From: an uncultured Eubacteriales bacterium
Lineage (GTDB): Bacteria; Bacillota; Clostridia; Oscillospirales; Oscillospiraceae
DNA length: 64,000 bases
Reading direction: 5' to 3'
Assembly: GCA_900317905.1 (NCBI GenBank)
Contig: ONIN01000001.1
Span: 62,001-126,000, forward strand
The notes under the pieces were generated by a model that was not told where the DNA came from, did no database searches, and saw only the letters and a program-made list of their open reading frames with translations. Below are positions 1-8,905 of the stretch, piece after piece. Numbering within the stretch: position 1 is the stretch's first letter; each line of letters starts with the position of its first letter. The position numbers and the translations under genes are program-made.

Positions 1-1
1 C

Positions 2-2242
2 GGCGATCTGGAGGTGGGCGGCAGCGTCAGCCTGGGTACACAGACGAACACCTATCTGTACAGCGGCACGCTCACGGTTCAGGGGGACTACTGCGCCAGC
101 CAGCCGAATAACACGGATACGGGGGACTTCACTCTGACTGCCGCCGGGACGGAACCGGTGCGGATCCAGAATCTGAAGGGTGTAACCTTGAATATCGAAA
201 ACGCGGCAGACCGGGAGATCACCTTCTCGAAAACCGTTGCGCCGAAGACCCTGACGGGCGGCGACATGACAGTCACCCCGGAGGAACTGATCTTCTGGGG
301 CACGCTGGACAATGACCTCACCGTAAACGGCAGCATGACCATCGCCAACGATGTCTATCTGAAAAATCACACCCTCACGGTGAACGGAGACATCCGCCAC
401 ACCTACGGCGTCCTGAACACCGACAGCGGCACGCTGGACGTTACCGGCAGCTACAAGATGGCCTATCTCTCCAACGGCGCCGACGGTGAGGGCTACGGCA
501 GCATCCGCATGACCTCCGACGATGCCATGGTGAAGGTGGGCAAGGATCTGCTGGTCTGGACGAACCAGACTTCCACCCTTACCAAGGGCACGCTGACCAT
601 CGGCGGCCACTTCACCCAGAAGGGGAGCGGCGGCTTCACCGCATCCGACAAGCACAACACCATCCTCAACGGCACGAAGCTCCAGCGGATCACCTTTGGG
701 AATACCAGCAACAGATTCAACACCCTCTGGCTGGGCCAGTTCCGGGAGCAGTATATCTTCAACCCCGACAACTGCTGGAAAGAGCTGAAGATCGTCTGCA
801 CCCACGAATTCACCGAAGTGCGGGATCGTGTGGACGTTGCCTGCCTGGTGGACGGCTACACTGGCGACACCTACTGCCTGGTCTGCGGCGAGCTGCTGGA
901 GCAGGGCAGTGTCATTGAGGCAGAGGGCCACGACCTCTATCAGGGCCCGCTGGCGGCCACCTGCACAGAGCCGGGCTATGACTACATCCGCTACTGCAAA
1001 ACCTGCGGCGAAGTCTTCCAGAGCAAAAACGAGATCCCGGCCCTGGGCCACGACTGGGGCGCATGGACGGTCACCAAGGCTCCCACCGCCACTGAGGACG
1101 GGGAGGAGACCCGCGTCTGCAGCCATGACAGCAGCCATACGGAGACCCGCACCATCCCGGCTACAGGCTACGTTCTCACCATCACCACCCAGCCTACGGA
1201 CTATACCGGCGCTGTGAATTCCGTTGCGACCTTCGAAGTGCATGCCGAGGGCACCGGCCTCAGCTATCAGTGGCAGTACAGCGACAACAACGGCGGCACC
1301 TGGAAAAAGAGCAGCGTCACCAATGCGCTCTACTCCGCCACGTTGACTGCCGCCAAGGACGGGCGTCAGGTCCGCTGCGTCGTCACGGACGCCGGCGGAA
1401 ACAGCGTCACCAGCGATGCCGCCACCATGCGGGTGTCGAAACTGACCATCACCCAGCAGCCGAAGGACTATGCGGGCAAGGTGAATTCCACCGCCTCCTT
1501 CACCGTGGCGGCGACAGGGGAGGGGCTCAGCTACCAGTGGCAGATCAGTGACGATCAGGGAGAGAACTGGACCAACAGCTCTGTCAAGACTGCGAAATAC
1601 TCTGCCAAGCTCACCGCCGCCAAGGACGGCCGTCTGGTGCGCTGCATCGTCAGCGACCAGAGCGGCGCCTCCGTCACCAGCGCCAGCGCCTCCATGTCCA
1701 TCGCTTCGAGCCTCACGATCACCCGCCAGCCGACGGACTACACCGGAAAACTGAACTCCACCGCTTCCTTCTCCGTGGCAGCGGAAGGAGAGAGCCTCAG
1801 CTACCAGTGGCAGTACAGCGACAACGGCGGCAGCACCTGGAAAAAGAGCTCTGTTGTCTCCGCAGTTTACAGCGCGACCCTGACCGCCGCGAAGGATGGC
1901 CGCATGGTGCGCTGCATCGTCACGGATCAGAGCGGCAACAGCGTCACCAGTGCCTCTGCTGTGATGCGCATTTCCGGTTTTGCCATCACCACCCAGCCGA
2001 AGGACTATGTGGGCAAGGTCAACACCACCGCCAGCTTCACGGTCGCGGCGGATGGGACGGGGCTCAGCTACCAGTGGCAGGTCAGCGATGACGGGAAGAC
2101 CTGGAGCAACAGTTCTGTCAAAGCGGCGAAATACACCACCAGGCTGACCGCCGCCAGAGACGGCCGCATGGTCCGCTGCATCGTCACAGACGCCGACGAC
2201 AATACCGTAACGACCAACGCCGTCACCATGAAGATCGGATAA
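2..2242 (+). CDS. Secreted/surface protein with Cys-module and four Ig-like repeats (5' partial)
   Basis: The reading frame is open to the left edge, so the true start and any signal peptide lie outside; 746 residues are visible. The first ~260 residues are Thr/Gly/Asn-rich short beta repeats, as in beta-helical surface proteins. Residues ~265-387 hold CxxCGE modules (YCLVCGE, YCKTCGE) and a GHDWGAWTV module of a type common in clostridial surface proteins. Four ~88-residue Ig-like repeats follow to the stop, each with a conserved QPxDY start, a YQWQ core and a VRCxVTD strand. No LPXTG motif is present, so anchoring must be elsewhere or by the repeats. The role is probably adhesion or display; no enzyme motif was seen. 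The repeats match those of the next gene closely. Confidence 0.8.
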   Translation, partial: GDLEVGGSVSLGTQTNTYLYSGTLTVQGDYCASQPNNTDTGDFTLTAAGTEPVRIQNLKGVTLNIENAADREITFSKTVAPKTLTGGDMTVTPEELIFWGTLDNDLTVNGSMTIANDVYLKNHTLTVNGDIRHTYGVLNTDSGTLDVTGSYKMAYLSNGADGEGYGSIRMTSDDAMVKVGKDLLVWTNQTSTLTKGTLTIGGHFTQKGSGGFTASDKHNTILNGTKLQRITFGNTSNRFNTLWLGQFREQYIFNPDNCWKELKIVCTHEFTEVRDRVDVACLVDGYTGDTYCLVCGELLEQGSVIEAEGHDLYQGPLAATCTEPGYDYIRYCKTCGEVFQSKNEIPALGHDWGAWTVTKAPTATEDGEETRVCSHDSSHTETRTIPATGYVLTITTQPTDYTGAVNSVATFEVHAEGTGLSYQWQYSDNNGGTWKKSSVTNALYSATLTAAKDGRQVRCVVTDAGGNSVTSDAATMRVSKLTITQQPKDYAGKVNSTASFTVAATGEGLSYQWQISDDQGENWTNSSVKTAKYSAKLTAAKDGRLVRCIVSDQSGASVTSASASMSIASSLTITRQPTDYTGKLNSTASFSVAAEGESLSYQWQYSDNGGSTWKKSSVVSAVYSATLTAAKDGRMVRCIVTDQSGNSVTSASAVMRISGFAITTQPKDYVGKVNTTASFTVAADGTGLSYQWQVSDDGKTWSNSSVKAAKYTTRLTAARDGRMVRCIVTDADDNTVTTNAVTMKIG
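1175..2239 (+). repeat. Four tandem Ig-like repeat units (about 265-270 bp each)
   Basis: Units begin near 1175, 1439, 1708 and 1978. Each encodes ITxQPxDYxGKxNSTASF, a YQWQ tryptophan core and VRCIVTD. They are similar in DNA as well as protein, which suggests recent tandem amplification. Confidence 0.85.
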
Positions 2243-2257
2243 ATAGAAACCTCCGAG

Positions 2258-2287
2258 CATCCCCTCTGCTTCAATGCGGAGGGGATG
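2258..2287 (+). terminator. Rho-independent terminator after the first surface protein
   Basis: A 12-bp stem (catcccctctgc with gcggaggggatg, one T-G pair) around a 6-nt loop is followed directly by TTTT. It lies 16 nt after the stop codon. Confidence 0.8.
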
Positions 2288-2294
2288 TTTTCAC

Positions 2295-2323
2295 TTGCAA
2301 TTTAAAGTGATAAGTGATACACT
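2295..2323 (+). promoter_or_regulatory. Sigma-A type promoter for the second surface protein
   Basis: TTGCAA (2295-2300), a 17-nt spacer and TACACT (2318-2323) lie 40 nt before the start codon and just after the preceding terminator. This suggests the two surface genes are transcribed separately. Confidence 0.55.
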
Positions 2324-2363
2324 GATTTCATGCGCAAACTGAATGACAAGGAGGAGCGTATCC

Positions 2364-4613
2364 ATGAAGAAAAAGCTTTTGGCCCTGCTGCTGGCTATGG
2401 TGCTGGCGCTGTCGCTGCTGGTATTCCAAGCTAGCGCTGTGGAGGAAGATCTGCAGCTCGCTGCTGAGACGACACCGAACGTGGAGCCACTGGAACCGCC
2501 GCTGGAAGAGGTTACCACTGTCGGAAGCACTCGTGCAGAGCTCATGTGGCTTCTGTGGAGAGTAGCTGGCGCGCCGGATTATTCCCACGTCAGCAGCAAC
2601 TTCACGGACGTTTCTCCAAGTGATTATTATTACAGTGCTGTCATGTGGGCAGTTCAGGAGCAAATCACGAACGGGACTTCTGATACTACTTTTTCTCCTA
2701 ATGATATTTGCAACCGTGCACAGGTTGTAACTTTCATCTGGAGACTTAACAAATGTCCTGTTGTTGTTACTGCGAATCCGTTTGTGGATGTTAACCTTGG
2801 AGAGTATTACTCTAATGCTGTTCTATGGTTCATCCATGAAAACGGTGGGGAGTATACTGACTTAAATTTCTACCCAAATGTCATTTCTGACATCATCTCC
2901 TATGATCCGCAGACAGACATATGGACCCTCCCGCTGCCATCATCACCCTTCGGATTTTCCGTTGCGGATGGCAAGGCGACTCTCGTCGTTTATAACGAGG
3001 AACTCGCCGAATCAACCGATGTGGTGATCCCGGAGACCTACCATAAATTTCCCGTGGCCGCCATTGCAGACAATGCGTTTAATGGCCGGAATATCACCAG
3101 CGTAACAATCCCGTATGGTGTCACCTCCATCGGAGACCGTGCATTCCAAGACTGCACCAGCCTGGCTAGTGTGAATATTCCGGACAGTGTTACCAGCATG
3201 GGAGACTCTGTTTTTTACAACTGCAGCAGCCTGACAGGCGTGACAATCCCGTCTGGTGTAAACGCTATCGGAGACGGTGCGTTTCAAAACTGCGCAAGCC
3301 TCACAGATGTTGTAATTCCGGACGGCGTGAGTCAGATTGGGTCGTCCCTGTTCGGGGGATGCAGTAGTTTGCGCAGTGTCTCAATCCCGGAAAGCGTTAC
3401 CGAGATCGGAGGCTCCGCATTTTACCAATGCAGCAGCCTTACGACAGTAACCATCCCATCCGGCATTACACGCATTGGGCATTGGGCATTCTATCAATGC
3501 AGCGGTTTGACGAAGATCATCCTTCCCGACAGTGTTGCAGAGATCGGAAATTACGCGTTCAAGTCCTGCAGCGGCATTGGGAATGTCGTCATCCCTGCGG
3601 GTATGACCCGCATTGAAGTAGGCGTCTTCCAGGACTGTTATAATCTCAGAACCGTAAAAATCCCTTCCTCCGTCACCTATATCGGTGAGATTGCCTTCGA
3701 TGGAACTCGCGTCAGAACCGTAGAATATGATGGTTCTGCGGAGATGTGGGAAGATGTGATTATCAAGTATGGCAATGACCGCTTGTACAGAGCCAACGTG
3801 ATCTGCGCGCCATTGTCTATCACCACCCAGCCGAAGGATTACACCGGGAAGCTGAACTCCACCGCATCCTTCACGGTCGCGGCAGTGGGGGAGGGCCTCA
3901 CCTACCAGTGGCAGGTCAGTGACGACAACGGAAAGACCTGGAGCAACAGCTCGGTCAAGACGGCGAAGTATTCCACCAAGCTGACCGCAGCGCGGGATGG
4001 CAGACAGGTGCGCTGCATCGTCACGGACGCCGAGGGCAGCAAGGCCACCAGCAATGTCGCCACCATGACGCTCCAGTCCACCGGCGTCACCATCACCACT
4101 CAGCCGAAGGATTTTAACGGGAAGCTGAATTCCACCGCCAGCTTCACGGTGGTTGCGACCGGCGACGGCCTCACCTACCAGTGGCAGATCAGTGATGACG
4201 GAGAAAACTGGACGAACAGCTCCGTCAAGACTGCCAAGTATTCCACCAAGCTGACGGCGGCTAAGAATGGCCGTCAGGTGCGCTGCATCGTCACCGATGA
4301 AAACGGCAATTCTCTCACCAGCGAAGCTGCCACCATGAAGCTCTCCAGCCCGGCCATCACCACCCAGCCGAAGGACTATGTGGGCAAGGTGAACACCACC
4401 GCCAGCTTCGCGGTCACGGCTTCGGGCAATGGCCTGACCTATCAGTGGCAGGTCAGCGATGACGGGAAGACCTGGAGCAACAGCTCTGTAAAAGCGGCGA
4501 AATACACCACCAAGCTGACCGCCGCCAGAGACGGCCGCATGGTCCGCTGCATCGTCACCGACGCAAACGGCAACTCCGTCACCAGCAGCGCTGCCAGCAT
4601 GAACATTGGATAA
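2364..4613 (+). CDS. SLH / BspA-type LRR / Ig-like repeat surface protein
   Basis: This 749-aa exported protein has start ATG 2364, chosen because AAGGAGG lies 9 nt upstream and the product begins with a Sec signal (MKKK, a Leu/Ala-rich core, ending near QASA). Residues ~55-165 contain the tail of one S-layer homology unit, one well-formed SLH unit (FTDVSPSDYYYSAVMWAV, then FSPNDICNRAQVVTFIWR) and a degenerate one. SLH domains bind pyruvylated cell-wall polymers. Residues ~245-455 are eight to nine BspA-like leucine-rich (LRR_5) repeats of the form IPxxVTxIGxxAFxxCSSL. Three Ig-like repeats fill ~484-749. It is probably a wall-attached adhesin. The last repeat is nearly the same as the last repeat of the upstream gene. 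Confidence 0.88.
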   Translation: MKKKLLALLLAMVLALSLLVFQASAVEEDLQLAAETTPNVEPLEPPLEEVTTVGSTRAELMWLLWRVAGAPDYSHVSSNFTDVSPSDYYYSAVMWAVQEQITNGTSDTTFSPNDICNRAQVVTFIWRLNKCPVVVTANPFVDVNLGEYYSNAVLWFIHENGGEYTDLNFYPNVISDIISYDPQTDIWTLPLPSSPFGFSVADGKATLVVYNEELAESTDVVIPETYHKFPVAAIADNAFNGRNITSVTIPYGVTSIGDRAFQDCTSLASVNIPDSVTSMGDSVFYNCSSLTGVTIPSGVNAIGDGAFQNCASLTDVVIPDGVSQIGSSLFGGCSSLRSVSIPESVTEIGGSAFYQCSSLTTVTIPSGITRIGHWAFYQCSGLTKIILPDSVAEIGNYAFKSCSGIGNVVIPAGMTRIEVGVFQDCYNLRTVKIPSSVTYIGEIAFDGTRVRTVEYDGSAEMWEDVIIKYGNDRLYRANVICAPLSITTQPKDYTGKLNSTASFTVAAVGEGLTYQWQVSDDNGKTWSNSSVKTAKYSTKLTAARDGRQVRCIVTDAEGSKATSNVATMTLQSTGVTITTQPKDFNGKLNSTASFTVVATGDGLTYQWQISDDGENWTNSSVKTAKYSTKLTAAKNGRQVRCIVTDENGNSLTSEAATMKLSSPAITTQPKDYVGKVNTTASFAVTASGNGLTYQWQVSDDGKTWSNSSVKAAKYTTKLTAARDGRMVRCIVTDANGNSVTSSAASMNIG
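3812..4610 (+). repeat. Three tandem Ig-like repeats
   Basis: Units begin near 3812, 4080 and 4346. The third (4353-4610) closely matches 1982-2239 of the upstream gene in DNA and protein, which points to duplication or gene conversion between the neighbouring 3' ends. Confidence 0.85.
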
Positions 4614-4634
4614 TCTATCATCGACAATAAAACG

Positions 4635-4658
4635 GCCTCTCCGAAGCTTCGGAGAGGC
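4635..4658. terminator. Bidirectional terminator between convergent genes
   Basis: A 24-nt perfect palindrome (gcctctccgaag / cttcggagaggc) lies between the stop of the surface protein and the stop of the minus-strand HAD gene. It is followed by TGTTT on the plus strand and preceded by AATAAAA, which reads as a T-rich run on the minus strand. Confidence 0.75.
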
Positions 4659-4675
4659 TGTTTCCTGTTCGATTC

Positions 4676-5317
4676 TCAAAGCAGCTTCAGCAGTTCTTCG
4701 CTGCTGCTGGCAAAGGTCTCAGCGCCTGCCGCAATCAGCACATCCTGATCGCGGAAGCCCCAGGTCACGCTGATGCAGGGGATCCCGGCGGCTCTTGCGG
4801 TGGCGATGTCCACCTCGGAGTCGCCTACATAGACCGTGTCCTCCCTGGTCGCGCCGAGCTGCTCCATAGCGGCAAGCACGGTGTCCGGCGCGGGCTTTCT
4901 GCGGATGCCGGCTTTTTCTCCCACGGAGACGTCCGCCAGATTATGAAACAGCGCCTCGGAGAGCTCCTGCACGGTGCTGTCGGGCTTGTTGGACACCACG
5001 CCGGTCTGTACCCCATTGTCTCTGAGCGTCTTCAGCAGCTCCAGGATCCCGGGGTAGGGGGCGGTCTTGATCAGATAATTTTCATCATAATCCCGTTTGT
5101 AGTCCGAGAGGATCTGCTCGAACCGCTCGCCGTCCACACCCTCGGCCGCCAGCTCGATCAGCCGACGGGCGCCGTTGCCCACGAAGCTGCGGACTTCCTT
5201 TGCCGTGCGCTCCGGCAGCCCGTGGAGCCGCATGGTGCGGTTCAGCGCATCGGTCATGTCCTCCAGGGTGTCCAGCAGGGTGCCGTCCAGATCAAACAGT
5301 ACGGTTTTATATTTCAT
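4676..5317 (-). CDS. HAD-family hydrolase, phosphoglycolate-phosphatase-like
   Basis: This 213-aa HAD phosphatase has all four motifs: FDLDGTLLDT (nucleophile and acid Asp), VSNKPD, a lysine in RRKPAPDT, and GDSEVDIATA (metal-binding Asp). The helical cap between motifs I and II gives the Gph/PpaX-like type. Substrates in this group range over phosphoglycolate, pyrophosphate and sugar phosphates, so the exact substrate is open. Start ATG 5317 is preferred because an AAGGAG site precedes it and the catalytic motif follows at once; a longer reading to 5374 would run through the promoter. It is transcribed alone, divergently from cdaA. Confidence 0.85.
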   Translation of the reverse strand: MKYKTVLFDLDGTLLDTLEDMTDALNRTMRLHGLPERTAKEVRSFVGNGARRLIELAAEGVDGERFEQILSDYKRDYDENYLIKTAPYPGILELLKTLRDNGVQTGVVSNKPDSTVQELSEALFHNLADVSVGEKAGIRRKPAPDTVLAAMEQLGATREDTVYVGDSEVDIATARAAGIPCISVTWGFRDQDVLIAAGAETFASSSEELLKLL

Positions 5318-5345
5318 GATGAACTCCTTGTCGTGTTTTTTTATT

Positions 5346-5374
5346 TTTATAACCTGAAATGAAGAATCTGTCAA
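5346..5374 (-). promoter_or_regulatory. Promoter of the HAD phosphatase gene
   Basis: On the minus strand, TTGACA (5369-5374), a 17-nt spacer and TATAAA (5346-5351) lie 28 nt before the start. This is near consensus for sigma-A. Confidence 0.75.
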
Positions 5375-5395
5375 TGAAAAATCGCCGGAAAACGG

Positions 5396-5424
5396 TTGCC
5401 ATTTTAACTTGCTTGCGTTATAAT
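5396..5424 (+). promoter_or_regulatory. Promoter of the cdaA operon
   Basis: TTGCCA (5396-5401), a 17-nt spacer and a perfect TATAAT (5419-5424) lie 40 nt before the cdaA start, with AAAGGA as ribosome site. It is back to back with the HAD promoter. Confidence 0.8.
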
Positions 5425-5464
5425 ATACTGTCCGAACTTATATCTACCTGAAAAGGATCTGTAT

Positions 5465-6331
5465 ATGCCACAATTTACCATTACCCTGCAGCGGCTGGGC
5501 GGGCTGCTGTCCACGATCAATCTGGCAGACGTCGTGGATATCCTGCTGGTCGCCTACCTGATCTACAAGTTAATCATGCTGGTTCGGCGTACCCATTCCT
5601 TCCATCTGGCGCGGGGCGTTCTGCTGATCGTCCTTGCCCTGTGGTTGTCGGGCGTGCTGGAATTGCGCATGATGAATCGACTGCTTCAGCGAACGGTTGA
5701 GCTGGGGCTCATTGCGCTGGTCATTTTGTTCCAGCCGGAGCTGCGCCGCCTGCTGGAGCGGATGGGCAGCAACATCCCGTTTTTCGGAAACACCAGGATC
5801 AAAACCTTCGAGGCCGAGAGCGAGATCACCCAGGTGGTCATGGCCTGCACCCAGATGTCCGCTTCCCACACCGGTGCGCTGATCGTCTTTGAACGCACCA
5901 ACATGGTGGAGGAGCAGATCCTCAGCGGCACCATCGTGAACGCCGATGTGTCGGCCGAACTTCTGAAGAACATCTTTTTCATCAAAGCGCCATTGCATGA
6001 CGGCGCAGTGATCATCCGTAACGGCCGTATCGCCGCCGCGGGCTGTGTGCTGCCGCTGACCGGCAATACGAATCTGAGCCCGGATCTGGGCACCCGCCAC
6101 CGGGCGGGCATCGGCATGAGCGAGCAGAGCGACGCCGTGGTGGTCATCGTCTCCGAGGAGACCGGCAGCATTTCCGTCGCCATCGACGGCATGCTCAAAA
6201 GGCGTCTGACGCCGGAGACCTTCGAGGCGATCCTCCGCGCCGAGCTGGTGCGGGAGGAATCCGATGACAATAGCCGCTTCGCGTTCCTCAAACGCTGGCT
6301 GCCAAAGAAGCGGGGGGATCGCGATGAATAA
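5465..6331 (+). CDS. cdaA: Diadenylate cyclase CdaA (c-di-AMP synthase)
   Basis: This 288-aa membrane enzyme makes cyclic di-AMP from two ATP. The N-terminal ~90 residues hold three hydrophobic segments (near 20-38, 46-64 and 74-90). The DAC domain follows, with the DGA motif in HDGAVIIRNGRI and the RHR motif in TRHRAGIGMSE, both needed for catalysis. Length and layout match Bacillus CdaA. It is the first gene of the operon and overlaps the CdaR-like gene by 8 nt. In Bacillota c-di-AMP controls potassium and osmolyte transport and cell-wall homeostasis. Confidence 0.96.
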   Translation: MPQFTITLQRLGGLLSTINLADVVDILLVAYLIYKLIMLVRRTHSFHLARGVLLIVLALWLSGVLELRMMNRLLQRTVELGLIALVILFQPELRRLLERMGSNIPFFGNTRIKTFEAESEITQVVMACTQMSASHTGALIVFERTNMVEEQILSGTIVNADVSAELLKNIFFIKAPLHDGAVIIRNGRIAAAGCVLPLTGNTNLSPDLGTRHRAGIGMSEQSDAVVVIVSEETGSISVAIDGMLKRRLTPETFEAILRAELVREESDDNSRFAFLKRWLPKKRGDRDE

Positions 6332-7571
6332 CAATCAGAAATTCAACAAGGTTTGGAACAGCAAAGCGCTGTGGATCATCGTCTCTCTGCTGGCATCGTT
6401 TCTGATTTGGATGAACCTGGCCTCTACCGAGGATTCCACCATTGAGCGGGTGTTCAACGGCGTCCAGGTGGAATTCACCGGCGCCGAGGAGCTGCGCACC
6501 AGCCGGGGACTCATCGTCACGGAAGCCAGCGCTGATACCGTCTCCGTGAAGGTCAGCGGCAGCCGGGCCAGCATCGGCAATCTCCATGCCTCCGATCTGT
6601 CGGCAGTGGTGGATGTCAGCGGCATCTCCCAGGCGCGAGACATGATCGTGAGCTATAACATCCGCTTCCCGGAATCCGTCAACTTAAATGGTGTTGAGGT
6701 CGTGTCCAAAACGCCGGAGACCATCGAATTCTCGGTGGTGCAGGAAAACTCCAAGACCGTGGAGGTCAAGGGCGTCTTCACCGGCAGTGTGGCAGAGGGA
6801 TATACTGTGGATCCCATCGTGGTGGAGCCCTCCAGCATCACGCTCTACGGCCCCGCCAGCGAGCTGAAGAAGGTAGACAGCGCCTGTGTCTATGTGGACA
6901 GACAGAACCTGAACGCTACCATCGGACCCATGAGCTCTGATTTCGTACTGCTGGACGCTGACGGCAAGACCGTTTCTCCGGAATCCGTCACCAGTTCCCA
7001 GAGTACCGTGAGTGTCACGGTACCGGTCCTGATGAACAAGGAACTGCCTCTGACCGTGAACCTGATCGAGGGCTCCGGCGCCACTGCGAAGAACACCACA
7101 GTCGAGATCAAGCCCAGCTCCATCCAGGTCTGCGGCAGCACCGCCGCGCTGGAGGGGATGAACCAGTTGGTCATCGGCACCGTGGATCTCACGGACTTCG
7201 CCGAAAACTACGAGACCACCTTCACCATCGCCCTGGACAATACTCTGCGGAACCTCACCGGGGAGACGGAGGCCACGGTCACGGTGACCGTCACCGGACT
7301 GGAGACCAAGAAGCTCACCGCCACGAATATCTCTCTCACCGGCGGCGAGGGTACCCTCCGTACCACCATGAAGGAGATCACCGTCCGAGCCCCGGCGGAG
7401 GATCTCAAGCAGATCACCGCGGACAACGTCCGGATCGTGGCGGATCTCACGGACTACGCCACCACCACCGGCACGGTGGAAGTGCCCGCCAAGGTCTATG
7501 TGGACGGGTTCAACGATGCCGGCGCGGTGGGAGACTATACCGTCTCCGTCACCCTCAGCGGAAAGGATTGA
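6324..7571 (+). CDS. cdaR: CdaR-like YbbR-domain regulator of CdaA
   Basis: This 415-aa protein has one N-terminal membrane helix (residues ~13-30, ALWIIVSLLASFLIWMNLA) and then about four YbbR-type beta-rich domains facing outside. In Bacillus and Listeria CdaR binds CdaA and modulates cyclase activity. The start at ATG 6324 sits after GGGGGG and overlaps the end of cdaA by 8 nt, indicating translational coupling. Recognisable YbbR phrases include VEVKGVFTGSVAEGY and ITLYGPASELKKVDSACVYV. The usual third gene, glmM, does not follow here. Confidence 0.93.
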   Translation: MNNNQKFNKVWNSKALWIIVSLLASFLIWMNLASTEDSTIERVFNGVQVEFTGAEELRTSRGLIVTEASADTVSVKVSGSRASIGNLHASDLSAVVDVSGISQARDMIVSYNIRFPESVNLNGVEVVSKTPETIEFSVVQENSKTVEVKGVFTGSVAEGYTVDPIVVEPSSITLYGPASELKKVDSACVYVDRQNLNATIGPMSSDFVLLDADGKTVSPESVTSSQSTVSVTVPVLMNKELPLTVNLIEGSGATAKNTTVEIKPSSIQVCGSTAALEGMNQLVIGTVDLTDFAENYETTFTIALDNTLRNLTGETEATVTVTVTGLETKKLTATNISLTGGEGTLRTTMKEITVRAPAEDLKQITADNVRIVADLTDYATTTGTVEVPAKVYVDGFNDAGAVGDYTVSVTLSGKD

Positions 7572-7578
7572 TTCGACT

Positions 7579-7986
7579 ATGACACAGAATGCTGTCGTCA
7601 CGAAAATTATAGACCGCCGCACTGCGGAGGTCGAGGTGGAGCGCGGCACGGCCTGCGGCGGGAACTGCGGTTCCTGCGAGGCCTGCGTGTTCCAGAGCAC
7701 CATCCGTACCCATGCGTTCAACAAGGTCTCGGCCCTGCCGGGACAGCGGGTGATCATCGAAAGCCGCACCTCCCAGGTGCTGGGGGCGGCCATGCTGCTG
7801 TATATCATTCCCTTCGTGCTGTTCTTCATCGGCTACGCCATCGGCGCGGCCCTGGGACTGCAGGAGGGCGGCTGCATCCTCTTCTCCGGCCTGTTCTTCC
7901 TCATCGGGGTTGCGGTGAACGTGATCTACCAGCGCAGGAAGAAGAGCAGCGGGATCACCTTCGAGATCATCTCAGTACAGGAGTGA
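7579..7986 (+). CDS. RseC/MucC-like four-cysteine membrane protein
   Basis: This 135-aa protein has an N-terminal soluble part with a tight cysteine cluster (C26, C30, C33, C36; CGGNCGSCEAC) and two transmembrane helices (~70-95 and ~101-120). That layout is the SoxR-reducing/RseC family, in which the cysteines may hold an Fe-S centre or act in redox. Start ATG 7579 is used because upstream sequence overlaps cdaR. It lies 7 nt after cdaR and 4 nt before yicC. RseC homologues usually sit with rnf or sigma-E genes; neither is here, so its partner is unknown. Confidence 0.75.
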   Translation: MTQNAVVTKIIDRRTAEVEVERGTACGGNCGSCEACVFQSTIRTHAFNKVSALPGQRVIIESRTSQVLGAAMLLYIIPFVLFFIGYAIGAALGLQEGGCILFSGLFFLIGVAVNVIYQRRKKSSGITFEIISVQE

Positions 7987-7990
7987 GCAT

Positions 7991-8872
7991 ATGCCGATCA
8001 AGAGCATGACGGGCTACGGCGGCGCCAAGGGCGTCGTGGAGGGACTGAACGTCTCTGTGGAGCTCAAAAGTGTCAACAACAAGTTTCTGGACGTTTCCGT
8101 GCGGATGCCCCGGGGCTTCCTGTTCGCGGAAGACGCCGTCCGTTCCGCGGTGGGCAAGCACATCAGCCGCGGCAAGGTGGACGTATTTCTGACGGTGGAC
8201 GCCTCCCAGGCGGAGGACACCGTAGTCCGCGTCAACGAGCCTCTGGCGAGAGCCTATGTAGAGGCAGTGAAAGCCATCGGGGAGGCCCACGATCTGCCAG
8301 CCGATCTGACGGCGCTGTCCGTGGCACGATTCCCGGACGTCCTCAGTGTAGAAAAGGCTGAGGCCGATCAGGAGAAGGTGACCGAAGGTCTCACCGCTTT
8401 GATGGAGCAGGCCTTGGAGGAATACGACGCCATGCGCCTGCGGGAAGGGGAGCAGCTCCGCCAAGATGTGGAGACCCGTCTTGCCACCATCGAATCTCTG
8501 GTTGCGGTCGTGGAAGAACGTGCACCGGAAACCGTGGAAGCCTACCACCAGCGGCTGCGGCAGAAGCTGGAAGCCGTGCTGGAGGGGAAGGACATCGACG
8601 AGGCGCGGATCGTCACCGAGTGCGCCATCTTTGCCGACCACATCGCCGTGGACGAGGAGACTGTCCGTCTCCACAGCCACTTGAGCCAGATGCGGCAGAT
8701 GCTCGGGAAGGGTTCTCCTTTCGGCAGAAAAGCGGACTTCCTGATCCAGGAGTTTAACCGGGAGGCCAACACCATCGGCTCCAAGTGCCAGAACGCGGAG
8801 ATCGCCAAGGTGGTCGTGGATCTGAAAAGCGAGATCGAAAAGATCCGCGAGCAGATCCAGAATATTGAGTAA
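7991..8872 (+). CDS. yicC: YicC family endoribonuclease
   Basis: This 293-aa protein begins with the family signature KSMTGYG and ends with the DUF1732 part, here KADFLIQEFNREANTIGSKC. YicC proteins are reported endoribonucleases with roles in RNA turnover and stationary-phase fitness. The length is typical. In Bacillota yicC (yloC) stands directly before remA and gmk, exactly as here, which supports the call. Confidence 0.93.
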   Translation: MPIKSMTGYGGAKGVVEGLNVSVELKSVNNKFLDVSVRMPRGFLFAEDAVRSAVGKHISRGKVDVFLTVDASQAEDTVVRVNEPLARAYVEAVKAIGEAHDLPADLTALSVARFPDVLSVEKAEADQEKVTEGLTALMEQALEEYDAMRLREGEQLRQDVETRLATIESLVAVVEERAPETVEAYHQRLRQKLEAVLEGKDIDEARIVTECAIFADHIAVDEETVRLHSHLSQMRQMLGKGSPFGRKADFLIQEFNREANTIGSKCQNAEIAKVVVDLKSEIEKIREQIQNIE

Positions 8873-8905
8873 GCATACCATACATTGATAAATGAGGTTC
8901 GTGCA

